A DNA stretch of 64,000 nucleotides from an uncultured Pelagibacteraceae bacterium. Lineage in GTDB: Bacteria > Pseudomonadota > Alphaproteobacteria > Pelagibacterales > Pelagibacteraceae. This document shows positions 1-9,894 of this stretch, one piece after another (positions within the stretch are counted from its first letter, which is position 1; each line of letters opens with the position of its first letter). The position numbers were made by a program, and so were the translations under genes. A model generated the notes under the pieces. The model was not told the DNA's origin. It did not search any database and was given only the letters and a program-made list of their open reading frames with translations. Location of the stretch: NCBI GenBank assembly GCA_902527215.1, contig CABZOF010000001.1, positions 186,001-250,000 of the forward strand, in the 5' to 3' direction.

Positions 1-883
1 AATAAATAAACTTAAAAAAGAGAAGAATGCAGTAATTCTTGCTCACAATTACCAAACTCCTGAAATATATCATGGCATATCAGATTTTTCAGCAGACTCG
101 TTAGCCTTAGCAATTGAAGCTGCAAAAACAAAGGCTGATATAATTGTTATGTGCGGTGTACATTTTATGGCGGAGACTGCCAAATTGATGAGTCCAGATA
201 AAAAAGTTTTATTGCCAGATATGAAAGCTGGGTGCTCTTTATCCTCATCTATAACTGGTGAAGATGTAAGAAACTTAAAAAAACAATATCCTGGTGTTCC
301 TGTTGTTTCATACGTTAACACTTCTGCAGATGTTAAGGCTGAAACTGACGTTTGTTGTACATCAGCAAATGCTGTTAAGATTGTAAACTCTCTAGGTGTA
401 AAAAAAGTAATTTTCTTACCAGACGATTATTTAGCAAAATATGTTGCTTCTCAAACTGATGTAGAAATTATTTCATGGAAAGGTACATGTGAAGTTCATG
501 AACAATTTAATGATGAAGAGATTAATGAAATAAGAAAAAATAATCCCGGAATTAAAATTATTGCTCATCCTGAATGCCCTCCTGATGTAATAGAAGCAAG
601 TGATTTTGCTGGTTCAACAAGTGGTATGATTAAATATGTTAAAGATAATCAACCTAAAAAAGTTATGATGGTTACAGAATGCTCAATGAGTGATAATGTT
701 CAAATTGATAATCCTGATGTAGAATTTATTAGGCCTTGTAACTTATGTCCTCACATGAAGAGGATTACACTACCAAAAATACTTGATTGTTTAGAAAATG
801 AAACAAACGAATTAATTATGAACCATGAAACAATTGAGAAAGCTAGAAAATCTGTAGAGAGAATGGCTGAAATAGGCAGATAA
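1..883 (+). CDS. nadA: quinolinate synthase NadA, 5' end outside window
   Basis: Condenses iminoaspartate with dihydroxyacetone phosphate to quinolinate, the committed step of de novo NAD synthesis; a cytosolic [4Fe-4S] enzyme. The reading frame is open from base 2, so the start codon lies left of the window. The visible part begins in the family motif [10 protein letters not shown] and continues through DFSADSLA. Cysteines that fit cluster ligands occur in KAGCSL (near base 232), HPECP (near 574) and CNLCPHM (737 and 746). The ATG at 149 is internal, because conserved NadA sequence precedes it. nadC follows after 5 bases, so the two are co-transcribed. NadB would have to lie upstream, out of view. 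Confidence 0.96.
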   Translation, partial: INKLKKEKNAVILAHNYQTPEIYHGISDFSADSLALAIEAAKTKADIIVMCGVHFMAETAKLMSPDKKVLLPDMKAGCSLSSSITGEDVRNLKKQYPGVPVVSYVNTSADVKAETDVCCTSANAVKIVNSLGVKKVIFLPDDYLAKYVASQTDVEIISWKGTCEVHEQFNDEEINEIRKNNPGIKIIAHPECPPDVIEASDFAGSTSGMIKYVKDNQPKKVMMVTECSMSDNVQIDNPDVEFIRPCNLCPHMKRITLPKILDCLENETNELIMNHETIEKARKSVERMAEIGR

Positions 884-888
884 ATTCT

Positions 889-1725
889 GTGCCAAAAATT
901 CAATTAAGTAATAGCTTTATACGTTCCGCCTGCAAGTTAGCTCTTAATGAGGATTTATATCCGTCAGGAGATATTACAACAAATCTATTAAATAATAATT
1001 CAATTTCAAAAGTTAAACTAATAAGTAATGAAAAAGGTATTATAGGTGGATTAGAATTTGCTAAACAAACATTTAATTTACTAGACAGGAATATTAAATT
1101 TCATATAAAAAAAAAAGAAGGATCGAAAATTAGTAAAGGATCTGTAATTGCTGTAATTGAAGGTAAAATTAAAAATATATTAATTGGAGAAAGAGTTGCT
1201 TTAAATTTTCTCTCCCATATCTCAGGTATCGCAACCAAAACCAATAAATTTGTAAAAAAGGTAGGAGAGAAAACAAAAATTTGTTGTACAAGGAAAACAA
1301 TTCCAAATCTAAGAGTTATTCAAAAATATGCAGTAAAACTAGGAGGTGGGACAAACCACAGATTTAATTTAAGTGATGAATTTTTAATTAAAGACAATCA
1401 TCTAGCATCATCAAAGAAATTTGAAGAAATAGTGAAAAAAGCAATTAAAAATAAAAAGAAAAGAAAAATAACTGTTGAAGTTGACACTTTGAAACAATTT
1501 AAGAAAATTAATGGACTTAATTTTAATACAGTTCTATTTGATAATATGAGTCCAAAAAATGTCAAAGTAGCTATTAAATATGCAAAAGGGAAATATGAAA
1601 CGGAAGCCTCTGGAGGAATAAATTTAAAAAATGTAAAAAATCTTGCTGCAACAAACGTTGATAGAATATCAGTAGGTGAATTAACACATAGTATTCAAGC
1701 TTTAGATTTAAAATTTGAGATTTAA
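889..1725 (+). CDS. nadC: nicotinate-nucleotide diphosphorylase (carboxylating) NadC
   Basis: Converts quinolinate and PRPP to nicotinate mononucleotide, the step after NadA. The 278-residue length is normal. Diagnostic sequence is RKTIPNLRVIQKYAVKLGGG followed by NHRFNLSDEFLIKDNH, the phosphoribosyl-diphosphate and quinolinate binding core, and near the C-terminus EASGGINLKNV and DRISVGELTHS. The start is GTG at 889, five bases after the nadA stop; no ATG fits, and the N-terminal residues align with the family. Its TAA interlocks with the convergent ppdK stop in the palindrome TTAA at 1722-1725, leaving no room for a terminator. Confidence 0.96.
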   Translation: MPKIQLSNSFIRSACKLALNEDLYPSGDITTNLLNNNSISKVKLISNEKGIIGGLEFAKQTFNLLDRNIKFHIKKKEGSKISKGSVIAVIEGKIKNILIGERVALNFLSHISGIATKTNKFVKKVGEKTKICCTRKTIPNLRVIQKYAVKLGGGTNHRFNLSDEFLIKDNHLASSKKFEEIVKKAIKNKKKRKITVEVDTLKQFKKINGLNFNTVLFDNMSPKNVKVAIKYAKGKYETEASGGINLKNVKNLAATNVDRISVGELTHSIQALDLKFEI

Positions 1726-4382
1726 TTTTTTTTTATTTGAGCTTGGGCTGCCGCTAATCTTGCAACTGGAACTCTGTAAGGAGAACAAGACACATAATCT
1801 AATCCAGTTTTTGCACAAAATTCTATACTTTTAGGATCTCCACCATGCTCACCACAAATTCCAAGCTTAATTTTTTTGTTTTGTTTTCTTCCTTTGTCAG
1901 TTGCAATTTTTATTAAGTCTCCAACTCCATCATCGATTGATACAAAAGGATCAATGTCAAAAATTTTGTTCTCAATATAATCGTTTAAAAATTTACCACT
2001 ATCATCTCTACTAATTCCAAATGTAGTTTGAGTTAAATCATTAGTTCCAAAACTAAAAAATTCAGCGTGTCTAGCGATATCTTTTGCTTTTATTGCTGCT
2101 CTTGGCAATTCAATCATTGTTCCAACTAAAAAATCGATTTTAGTTTTATTGGCATCTTGAACTTTTTTTGCAACTCTAATGACTAAATCTTTCATGATTT
2201 TTATTTCTGCTTCTGTTGAAACTAAAGGTATCATGATTTCAGGCATTGTTGATTGAATTTTTTGTTTTTTGCATTCCACTAAAGCCTCAAAAATTGCAGT
2301 ACACTGCATCTCATAAATTTCAGGAAATGAAATTGCTAATCTACAACCTCTATGACCCAGCATAGGATTTTGTTCATGAAGCTCTGAAATTCTAACTTCA
2401 AGTTCTTTAATAGGAATATTAAGTGAAACTGCAACATCATTAATTTCATTTTTATTTTTTGGCAAAAATTCATGCAGAGGTGGGTCAAGTAACCTTACTG
2501 TTACAGGCAAACCTTTCATGATCTTAAATATTTCAATAAAATCTTTTTTTTGATGTGGTAATAACTTTTTGAGTGCATTAGATCGATCTTCAATCGTTTT
2601 TGAAAGTATCATTTCTCTTACTGATAAAATTCTTTCTTCGTCAAAAAACATATGTTCAGTTCTACACAAACCAATACCCTCTGCACCAAATTCTCTAGCA
2701 ATTTTGCTATCCCATGGCGTCTCAGAATTAGTTCTAATTTTTAATTTTCTAAAATCGTCAGACCAACTCATTATTTTTGAAAAATCACCTGATATTTCTG
2801 GTTTAACTGTTTTTACCTCACCAATAATTATTCTGCCCGTTGAGCCATCAATTGTAATTATTTCACCCTCTTTAATTACTTTATTGTTTACTTTGAATAA
2901 TTTATTTTCATAATCAATTTCTATTTCACTAGACCCAGAAACACATGGTCGTCCCATTCCTCTAGCAACTACTGCAGCATGACTTGTCATACCTCCTCTT
3001 GAGGTAAGTATTCCTTTTGCTGCGTGCATACCATGTATATCTTCTGGTGAAGTTTCTACACGAACTAATATTGTACTTTGCATCATACTATTTAGTCTTT
3101 CAGCCTCTTCAGATGTGAAAACAACTTTTCCACTTGCAGCACCAGGTGATGCAGGCAAACCTGACCCAATTACTTCCAAGTTCGCTTTCTCATCTAAAGT
3201 TGGATGAAGTAAAGTGTCTAAAGAACTTGGTTCTATTCGTAATATTGCATCTTTTTTAGTAATCAATTTTTCTTTAACCATATCCACAGCTATTTTTACA
3301 GCAGACTTAGCTGTTCGTTTTCCAGAGCGTGTTTGAAGCATCCAAAGTTTTTTATTTTCAACAGTAAACTCCACATCCTGCATATCTTTGTAATGTTTTT
3401 CTAACTTATTTAGAATATTTTTTAGTTGCTTGTAAGTTGCTGGCATTACCTCTTCCATTGACTTAAGAGTTTCTTTTGACTCAGCTCTAGCTTTTTTTGT
3501 AATATGTTGTGGTGTTCTGGTTCCAGCAACAACATCCTCACCTTGTGCATTTATTAAATATTCTCCATAAATATTTTTTAATCCATCTGATGGATTTCTA
3601 GTAAAAACTACACCAGTTGCACAATCATTGCCCATATTTCCAAAAACCATTGATTGTACATTAACTGCTGTACCCCAATTAGATGGTATTTGATTTAATT
3701 TTCTATAGACTTTTGCTCTATGACTCTCCCAAGATAAAAAAACAGCACTTATAGCTCCAACCAGTTGTTCTTTGACGTTTTGAGGAAAATCTTTTTTTGT
3801 TTTTTCTTTTACAATGTTTTTAAAATCTTTTATTAGAGCTTCCCAGTCATACTCATCTAATTCTGTATCTAGCAATACCCCTTTTGTTAACTTATAGTTC
3901 TCAATTATATCCTCAAAGTGATAACCTTCGATCCCCAATACAACATTAGAATACATTTGAATAAAACGCCTATAACTATCATTTGCAAATCTTAAATTTG
4001 AAGTTTTTTTTGCAAGTGCTATAACTGTATTATCATTAAGACCTAGATTTAAAATTGTATCCATCATACCAGGCATAGAAACCCTAGCTCCAGATCTTAC
4101 AGAAACTAGAAGAGGATTTTTTATATCTCCAAATTTTTTTCCTGATTCCTTTTCAATAAATTTTAATTCTTTACTTATTTCATTAAGTATTTCTTTATTT
4201 AATTTTTTTTTATTCTTATAAAACAAGTCACATACCTCTGTAGATATTGTAAAACCAGGGGGTACAGGTAGCCCCATTCTTCCCATCTCAGAAAGATTTG
4301 CACCTTTGCCACCAAGAATATTTTTTGGCAGTTTAATTTTTTTTATTTTATTTGATTTAAAATTAAATACAAATTTTTTCAT
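1722..4382 (-). CDS. ppdK: pyruvate, phosphate dikinase
   Basis: Interconverts pyruvate, ATP and phosphate with PEP, AMP and diphosphate; it allows gluconeogenic PEP formation or diphosphate-linked glycolysis. Domains in order are an N-terminal ATP-grasp region (GGKGANLSEMGRMGLPVPPG, then VSVRSGARVSMPGMMDT), a central swivelling domain with the phospho-histidine motif GGMTSHAAVVARGMGRPCVS near residue 455, and a C-terminal PEP/pyruvate barrel with GTNDLTQT and the catalytic-cysteine motif GICGEHGGDP. I prefer the ATG at 4382 (MKKFVFNF, like family MKKWVY) over the GTG at 4391. The preferred start lies 1 base past the glyS stop, and the gene continues the chain sppA-glyQ-glyS-ppdK. Confidence 0.96.
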   Translation of the reverse strand: MKKFVFNFKSNKIKKIKLPKNILGGKGANLSEMGRMGLPVPPGFTISTEVCDLFYKNKKKLNKEILNEISKELKFIEKESGKKFGDIKNPLLVSVRSGARVSMPGMMDTILNLGLNDNTVIALAKKTSNLRFANDSYRRFIQMYSNVVLGIEGYHFEDIIENYKLTKGVLLDTELDEYDWEALIKDFKNIVKEKTKKDFPQNVKEQLVGAISAVFLSWESHRAKVYRKLNQIPSNWGTAVNVQSMVFGNMGNDCATGVVFTRNPSDGLKNIYGEYLINAQGEDVVAGTRTPQHITKKARAESKETLKSMEEVMPATYKQLKNILNKLEKHYKDMQDVEFTVENKKLWMLQTRSGKRTAKSAVKIAVDMVKEKLITKKDAILRIEPSSLDTLLHPTLDEKANLEVIGSGLPASPGAASGKVVFTSEEAERLNSMMQSTILVRVETSPEDIHGMHAAKGILTSRGGMTSHAAVVARGMGRPCVSGSSEIEIDYENKLFKVNNKVIKEGEIITIDGSTGRIIIGEVKTVKPEISGDFSKIMSWSDDFRKLKIRTNSETPWDSKIAREFGAEGIGLCRTEHMFFDEERILSVREMILSKTIEDRSNALKKLLPHQKKDFIEIFKIMKGLPVTVRLLDPPLHEFLPKNKNEINDVAVSLNIPIKELEVRISELHEQNPMLGHRGCRLAISFPEIYEMQCTAIFEALVECKKQKIQSTMPEIMIPLVSTEAEIKIMKDLVIRVAKKVQDANKTKIDFLVGTMIELPRAAIKAKDIARHAEFFSFGTNDLTQTTFGISRDDSGKFLNDYIENKIFDIDPFVSIDDGVGDLIKIATDKGRKQNKKIKLGICGEHGGDPKSIEFCAKTGLDYVSCSPYRVPVARLAAAQAQIKKN

Positions 4383-4383
4383 A

Positions 4384-6447
4384 CTAGGCACTTATTTTTG
4401 AAAAATTAAAATAGTTATCAAAAGTTTTACACAACATATTTAATAATTCTAATCTATTTTTTTTAATTATTATATCTTCATCATTTACAATAACATTATC
4501 GAAAAAATCGTTTATCTCATTTTTAATGCTTGATAAAATTTTTAGACTTTCCTCATAATTTTCATCTTTTCCAATACCCAAAAAATATTTTCTAATATCA
4601 TTTATTTTTTTATATAATTTTTTCTCGTAATCATTTTTAAATAAACCTGGATCTGCAAAACCAAGGGATTCAATACTTATTTTTTCTTCAGTATTTAATA
4701 TATTTAAAGATCTTTTGTATGCTGCAATAGTTTCAAAGCCGATTTCTTTATTAATATTTTTATTTAAACATAAAGATTTTTTATAAGCTTTTAATAAATC
4801 ATCTAATCCAAGTAAAAATGTTGAGCTTTCAATTATATCTTGTCTTATTTTTTTTTCTTTTAAATAATTTTTTAATCTTTCAATTATGAAATCACTTAAT
4901 TCGTTTTGTATTTTTTTGGTATCAAATTCATAACCCTGATCTCTATATACTGAACAGGTGTAAACAATTAAATCTTTTAGTTTGATTTTTGTTTCATTTT
5001 CAACAATTAATCTGACAAGACTTATAGCCATTCTTCTAATGGCATATGGGTCTTTTGAACTAGTAGGTTTCAGATTAATTCCAAAAAAACCTACTAATGA
5101 GTCCAGTTTGTCACTTAAAGATAAAGCAATACTATACATTTTTTTTGGTAATTTGCTTTCCATCCCGTTAGGCAAATATTGTTCAGATACAGCAAGACAA
5201 ACTTCTTTATCAAACCCTTGAAACTTTGCAAAATGACCTCCGACTATACCTTGGAGTTCCGGAAACTCTCCAACAAGATCAGACATTAAATCAACCTTAC
5301 AAATTGATGATGCTATTTCAATTTTATCTTTACTAATTAAAAAATCATCAGAAATTAACGATGATAACTTTCTCATACGTTGAATTTTATCAAAGTAGGA
5401 TCCTAAACCTTTAAAATAATTTATATTCTTTAATTTATCTACTTGTTTAACTAAATTTTGGGTTTTATTTTTCTCCCAAAAAAACTCAGCATCACTTAAT
5501 CTTGCCTCAATCACTCTTTCATTTCCTAATTTAACAAACCCTTTAGTGTCTTTAATATCTGAAACTACAAAAAAATTATTTGTAAGATTATTTTTTTTAT
5601 CAAAAGTTGGTAAATATTTTTGATGAGTCTGCATAGTAGTAATCAATATTTCACTGGGTACATTCAAAAATTTTTTGTCAAAATCACAAACAATTACGAC
5701 TGGCTTTTCAACTATATTTACTATTTCATCTATAAGCCTATCATTCTGTTCGATTTTTAAATTTTTTTTATTAATTATTTCATTAATCTTATTCTGTATT
5801 TTTTTTTTTCTTAAATCTTGATCAATTAAAATACCTTTTTGTCTAAAAAATTTTAAATACGAATTGAAGTCATTAAAAATTTTCATACCTTCTTCTAGTG
5901 ATTTATCTACAAAAGTTTTGTTAGAGCTATTTAGGTGATTAAAAACAAAATTTAGAGGTTTTTTATTAAATATTGCTAAAATGGATTTAAGAGGTCTTCC
6001 CCAATAAAGATCGTAATTTGCCCACTTCATTGATTTATTCCAAGCAATCTTTCCTAGGATTTCACTTAAATTTTTTTCTAGTAAATCTGAAACTTTTATT
6101 TTTCTTGATTCTTTTTTAAAAAAATAGAATTCACCTTTTTCAGTATTTTTTTTAAATATTTTCTCTAATATTGTATTGTTTGATCTAATAAATCCCTCTA
6201 ATGCTTTTTCAGGAGCATTAACATTTGGGCCTCTAATTTCCTCTGAGCCTAATTTGATTTCATTAGGGATTTTATCAATATGCAGAACTAGTCTGTTTGG
6301 TGTTGAATAAACATTGAAATTTTCGTTGAATTTAATTTGATTTTCAATAAAAAAATTTTCAATATTTTTTTTTAATTCATTCCTTGCGTTTATTTGAAGC
6401 CTTGCAGGAATTTCCTCACTAAATAGTTCTACAAATAATTCTGACAT
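4384..6447 (-). CDS. glyS: glycine--tRNA ligase beta subunit
   Basis: Beta subunit of the bacterial heterotetrameric glycyl-tRNA synthetase; it binds tRNA-Gly and supports charging by the alpha subunit. The N-terminus ELFVELFSEEIPARLQ is diagnostic, followed by the internal PNGMESKLPKKMYSIALSLS and DPYAIRRMAISLVRL segments and a C-terminal helical region. Length is about 687 residues, normal for the family. The ATG at 6447 overlaps the glyQ TGA by one base (TGATG), so translation of the two subunits is probably coupled. A TTG one codon earlier is less likely. There is no leader in which a T-box or riboswitch could sit. Confidence 0.96.
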   Translation of the reverse strand: MSELFVELFSEEIPARLQINARNELKKNIENFFIENQIKFNENFNVYSTPNRLVLHIDKIPNEIKLGSEEIRGPNVNAPEKALEGFIRSNNTILEKIFKKNTEKGEFYFFKKESRKIKVSDLLEKNLSEILGKIAWNKSMKWANYDLYWGRPLKSILAIFNKKPLNFVFNHLNSSNKTFVDKSLEEGMKIFNDFNSYLKFFRQKGILIDQDLRKKKIQNKINEIINKKNLKIEQNDRLIDEIVNIVEKPVVIVCDFDKKFLNVPSEILITTMQTHQKYLPTFDKKNNLTNNFFVVSDIKDTKGFVKLGNERVIEARLSDAEFFWEKNKTQNLVKQVDKLKNINYFKGLGSYFDKIQRMRKLSSLISDDFLISKDKIEIASSICKVDLMSDLVGEFPELQGIVGGHFAKFQGFDKEVCLAVSEQYLPNGMESKLPKKMYSIALSLSDKLDSLVGFFGINLKPTSSKDPYAIRRMAISLVRLIVENETKIKLKDLIVYTCSVYRDQGYEFDTKKIQNELSDFIIERLKNYLKEKKIRQDIIESSTFLLGLDDLLKAYKKSLCLNKNINKEIGFETIAAYKRSLNILNTEEKISIESLGFADPGLFKNDYEKKLYKKINDIRKYFLGIGKDENYEESLKILSSIKNEINDFFDNVIVNDEDIIIKKNRLELLNMLCKTFDNYFNFSKISA

Positions 6448-7319
6448 CAACTTTGGCTTTCAATCCAAACTTTCCCAATTGATTTTGTTAGTTCCCTTAT
6501 TCTTGCAATATACTCAGCCCTTTGTGCTACACTAATCACCCCTCTTGCATCTAAAATATTGAAGACATGACTGCATTTTAAACATTGATCATATGCTGGA
6601 AGAGAAATTTTTTTTTCAACTAATAATTTTGTTTCTTCTTCATGCATTTCAAATATTTTAAATAAATTATCAGTATTGGCATATTCAAAATTGTATGCTG
6701 AAAATTCTTTCTCTGACTGATGAAAAACATCTTTGTAGGTAATTCCGTCATCATTCCATATTAAATCAAAAACACTTTTTTTATTTTGAATAAACATGCA
6801 CAACCTCTCTAAACCATATGTAATTTCAACAGATACAGGTTTACATTCAACTCCTGCCATTTTTTGGAAATAAGTAAATTGTGTAACCTCCATACCATCA
6901 CACCAAACCTCCCATCCAAGACCTGCCGCTCCTAATGTAGGACTTTCCCAGTCATCTTCAACAAATCTTATATCGTGTTCCTCATGATTAATGCCTATTG
7001 ATGATAAACTATTTAAATACATTCTTTTTATTTCTTTTGGTGAAGGTTTAATTAAAACTTGGAATTGATAGTAATGTTGCAATCTATTGGGGTTGTCACC
7101 ATATCTTCCATCTGTCGGTCTGCGTGATGGTTGAACATATGCAGTTTTCCATGGTTTTGGGCCAAGCGATCTTAAAGTGGTTGCTGGATGGAATGTTCCA
7201 GCACCTACTTCCAGATCGTACGGTTGTAATATTACACAACCTTTTTTAGACCAGTACTTTTGTAAGTTAAAGATTGTATCCTGAAAAGATAAAGTTTTTT
7301 TTTTTATTTTAGAGACCAT
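6447..7319 (-). CDS. glyQ: glycine--tRNA ligase alpha subunit
   Basis: Catalytic alpha subunit of glycyl-tRNA synthetase, forming glycyl-adenylate. The 290-residue protein carries the family signatures [59 protein letters not shown] and [20 protein letters not shown]. The ATG at 7319 lies inside the last codons of the upstream S49 peptidase (11-base overlap), and the stop overlaps glyS by one base. The gene therefore has no private leader and must be expressed with its neighbours. Confidence 0.97.
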   Translation of the reverse strand: MVSKIKKKTLSFQDTIFNLQKYWSKKGCVILQPYDLEVGAGTFHPATTLRSLGPKPWKTAYVQPSRRPTDGRYGDNPNRLQHYYQFQVLIKPSPKEIKRMYLNSLSSIGINHEEHDIRFVEDDWESPTLGAAGLGWEVWCDGMEVTQFTYFQKMAGVECKPVSVEITYGLERLCMFIQNKKSVFDLIWNDDGITYKDVFHQSEKEFSAYNFEYANTDNLFKIFEMHEEETKLLVEKKISLPAYDQCLKCSHVFNILDARGVISVAQRAEYIARIRELTKSIGKVWIESQS

Positions 7320-8118
7320 ACCTTTGCCAGATTGATCTTTCTTCTAATAAACTAATTACTTTATCAGTATAATTTTCAGAAGATGATAGCTTTTTTGATA
7401 GCCACCCTTTGCTTTTTCCAAATTTCTTAATTTCTAAGTCATCTCCATATTTTTCTCTTAATATTTGCTCTGCATTTCCCAATCCATCGATTAGTCCTAA
7501 TTCTTTTGCTTTTTTTCCTGCCCAAAATTCCCCAGAGAAAAGTTCAATACCAGAGTTTTTGTTGAGTTTCTCTTTTCTGCTCTCCTCAACAACGTCTATA
7601 AAATCTTGATGTATTTCTAATTGGATATTTTTTAAACGATTTATATCTTCTTCCTTTTCATCCAAAAAAGGGTCTAAAGTACTTTTATTTTTTCCAGCGG
7701 TATAAACTCTTCTTTCAATACCAATTTTTTCAATTAAATTTTTAAAACCAAATGATGCAGAAATAACTCCGATAGATCCTATGATTGAGCTTGAGTTAGC
7801 ATAAATTTCATCACCAGCACATGAAATTAGATAACCGCCAGAGGCCGCTACATCTTCAGCAAAAAAAATTACTTTTTTTTTTGTTTTTTTAGATTGCTCT
7901 TTTATTAGTTTGTATATCAGATGTGATTGTACTGGAGATCCACCTGGTGAATTAATTGTAATCGCAACAGCTAATGCTTTTTTAACTGAGAAAGCCTTTT
8001 TTATTATTTCTTCCTCGCTTGAATATTCTATTCCTTGTCTAAACCTTCCAACATTTCCTATAACTCCGGATAATTTGAGATGACTTATAATCTTTTTTTT
8101 TTTAAAAAATGAGAACAT
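7309..8118 (-). CDS. S49 family signal-peptide-peptidase-like serine protease
   Basis: Short single-domain member of the SppA/SohB family, which cleaves leftover signal peptides or membrane-associated peptides. The oxyanion region reads INSPGGSP. The Ser nucleophile motif is [18 protein letters not shown] lysine in [12 protein letters not shown] fits the general base of the Ser-Lys dyad. [20 protein letters not shown] is the conserved tail motif. At 269 residues it matches the half-length SppA type and shows no clear long signal anchor, only a short Lys-rich N-terminus (FSFFKKKK). It is first in the run with glyQ, glyS and ppdK, and divergent from the polyprenyl synthase. Substrate unknown. 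Confidence 0.87.
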   Translation of the reverse strand: MFSFFKKKKIISHLKLSGVIGNVGRFRQGIEYSSEEEIIKKAFSVKKALAVAITINSPGGSPVQSHLIYKLIKEQSKKTKKKVIFFAEDVAASGGYLISCAGDEIYANSSSIIGSIGVISASFGFKNLIEKIGIERRVYTAGKNKSTLDPFLDEKEEDINRLKNIQLEIHQDFIDVVEESRKEKLNKNSGIELFSGEFWAGKKAKELGLIDGLGNAEQILREKYGDDLEIKKFGKSKGWLSKKLSSSENYTDKVISLLEERSIWQRYGL

Positions 8119-8186
8119 AAGAATTGTTATAAGTTTTTTTAATATATTATAAACCCTAGTTATAATTAAAGAATAAGGTGCGTCAA

Positions 8187-8217
8187 TTGATAAGTATATT
8201 AATAAATTGAATATAAT
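8187..8217 (+). promoter_or_regulatory. candidate sigma-70 promoter for the polyprenyl synthase gene
   Basis: TTGATA (8187-8192) and TATAAT (8212-8217) are separated by 19 bases. The start codon at 8229 lies only 11 bases after the -10 box, so an mRNA from this promoter would be nearly leaderless. The DNA is AT-rich, so a chance match is possible. Confidence 0.35.
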
Positions 8218-8228
8218 AGTTTTAAGTA

Positions 8229-9242
8229 ATGGGAACTGTAATTCAGCTTAAAAGACAAATTGATAATTCTTATGCAGATTTGAAAAATTCAGTAGAGGAT
8301 AAATTGATTCTAGTTGAAGAAAAAATTAATTCTAGACTAGCCAGTAAAGTTGAATTGGTTCAAAAGATGACCAAGTATCATTTAAAAACTGGTGGAAAAA
8401 GACTAAGAGCACTCTTAACCTTGCAATGTGCTAAAATTTGTGAATATCAAAAAGGATTAAGAGATGTAAATCTTGCCGCTTGTGTAGAACTTATACATGC
8501 AGCTACTTTAATGCATGATGATGTAATAGATAGTTCTGACATTAGACGAGGTAAAAAAACACTTAATACAATTTGGGGAAATCATTCATCAATTTTGGTA
8601 GGTGATTATTTACTTAGTAAATGTTTTGAAATGATGGTTGAGGACGGAAATTTAGAACTATTAAAACTTTTAGCAACTACATCATCTGAAATTGCCCAAG
8701 GTGAAGTTCTTCAGTTACAACACAATAAAGAAATAGATATCTTGGAAGAAACATATCTAAATATTATTTCATCAAAAACAGCTTCTTTATTTGCAGCAGC
8801 TAGTAAAGTTGGAGCAATTATTGCTGAAAAAGATTTAAAATATAAAAATGCTTTGGAATTTTATGGAAAAAACTTAGGGCTTACATTTCAAATAGCAGAT
8901 GACACATTAGACTATAATTCTGAATTAAAATTATTTGGAAAAAATATTGGCAATGACTTTTACGAAGGTAAAGTGACTTTGCCTATAATTTTACTTTATC
9001 AAAAAGTTGACAAGTTTGAAAAAGAAAAATTGAAATCTTTTTTTGAAAAAGATATTCGTGAAAAGCAAGATTTAGAACATGTCCTCGTTCTAATAAAAAA
9101 AAATAATATTATTAATGAGTGTTATAAAAAAGCAGAACATTATATTAATTTAGCTTCTAATTCTTTAAGTGTATTTGAAGAGTCTGAAGAAAAAAATATA
9201 TTAAAAAACTTAACTTCTTTTAGTATTGAAAGAAATTTTTAA
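8229..9242 (+). CDS. ispB: long-chain polyprenyl diphosphate synthase (ubiquinone side chain)
   Basis: Extends farnesyl diphosphate with IPP to the octa- to decaprenyl chain of ubiquinone. The 337-residue trans-prenyltransferase has the first Asp-rich motif in LMHDDVID and the second in FQIADDTLDYN, plus GGKRLRALLTLQ (IPP binding). Chain length cannot be read safely from sequence. A separate short-chain synthase (IspA type) is at 12887-13756, which supports assigning this one to the long-chain role. The N-terminus (MGTVIQLKRQ) resembles other alphaproteobacterial members. The stop interlocks with that of convergent pdxH in TTAA (9239-9242). Confidence 0.9.
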   Translation: MGTVIQLKRQIDNSYADLKNSVEDKLILVEEKINSRLASKVELVQKMTKYHLKTGGKRLRALLTLQCAKICEYQKGLRDVNLAACVELIHAATLMHDDVIDSSDIRRGKKTLNTIWGNHSSILVGDYLLSKCFEMMVEDGNLELLKLLATTSSEIAQGEVLQLQHNKEIDILEETYLNIISSKTASLFAAASKVGAIIAEKDLKYKNALEFYGKNLGLTFQIADDTLDYNSELKLFGKNIGNDFYEGKVTLPIILLYQKVDKFEKEKLKSFFEKDIREKQDLEHVLVLIKKNNIINECYKKAEHYINLASNSLSVFEESEEKNILKNLTSFSIERNF

Positions 9243-9862
9243 GGACTTAATAATACCTTTTTCCATTTTTTGGGTAATCTAATATATTTTAACCTTTCAT
9301 GAATTCGATTTTTTCCATCTAGCCAAAATTCAATTTCCTTAGGTTTAATTCTCCAACCAGACCAATGTTCAGGACGTGGTAGATTATTTTTATTTGGATA
9401 TTTTTTCTTAAATTCTTCAATGGACTTATATAAATCTTGTCTTTGTTTTAAAATAGAACTTTGCTTTGAGGCCCAAGCACCTATTCTACTTCCATAGGCT
9501 CTTGAATTATAATAATCATCAGCTTCTTTTTTTGATACTTTAGATGCAACGCCAACTATTCTTATTTGCCTTTGCAAACTTTTCCAATGAAAGCACATCG
9601 AAATTTTTGATGTATTTCTGATTGCTTTGCTTTTATCACTATTAAGGTTTGTATAAAAAACAAATCCATTTTTATCAAAATCTTTGAGAAGCACCATTCT
9701 AACTGTTGGAAACCCATTTTTATTTACAGTTCCAACTGCAAATGCGTTTGGATCATTAATTTCTGTTTTTTTTGCTTTATTGAACCATTCTTCAAAAAGT
9801 TTTATTGGGTTATTATGTTCTTTAAAGCAAAGATTTAGTCCAAGAGAGTTTTTTTCGTTCAT
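9239..9862 (-). CDS. pdxH: pyridoxamine 5'-phosphate oxidase
   Basis: FMN-dependent oxidation of pyridoxine or pyridoxamine 5'-phosphate to pyridoxal 5'-phosphate. The 207-residue protein has family motifs TVRMVLLKDFDKNGFVFYTN (FMN/PLP binding), CFHWKSLQRQIRIVG, YYNSRAYGSRIGAWASKQSS and the C-terminal PEHWSGWRIKPKEIEFW and RIHERLKYI. It is a single-gene unit, divergent from aroC across 32 bases and convergent with the polyprenyl synthase. The 32-base spacer must hold both 5' regions. Confidence 0.96.
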   Translation of the reverse strand: MNEKNSLGLNLCFKEHNNPIKLFEEWFNKAKKTEINDPNAFAVGTVNKNGFPTVRMVLLKDFDKNGFVFYTNLNSDKSKAIRNTSKISMCFHWKSLQRQIRIVGVASKVSKKEADDYYNSRAYGSRIGAWASKQSSILKQRQDLYKSIEEFKKKYPNKNNLPRPEHWSGWRIKPKEIEFWLDGKNRIHERLKYIRLPKKWKKVLLSP

Positions 9863-9894
9863 AAATTTAAAAAAATAATTTATACATTAAAATA

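Noticed and set aside
7309..7330. T-box or glycine riboswitch in front of glyQ
   Set aside because: The glyQ start lies inside the upstream peptidase gene, so there is no leader.
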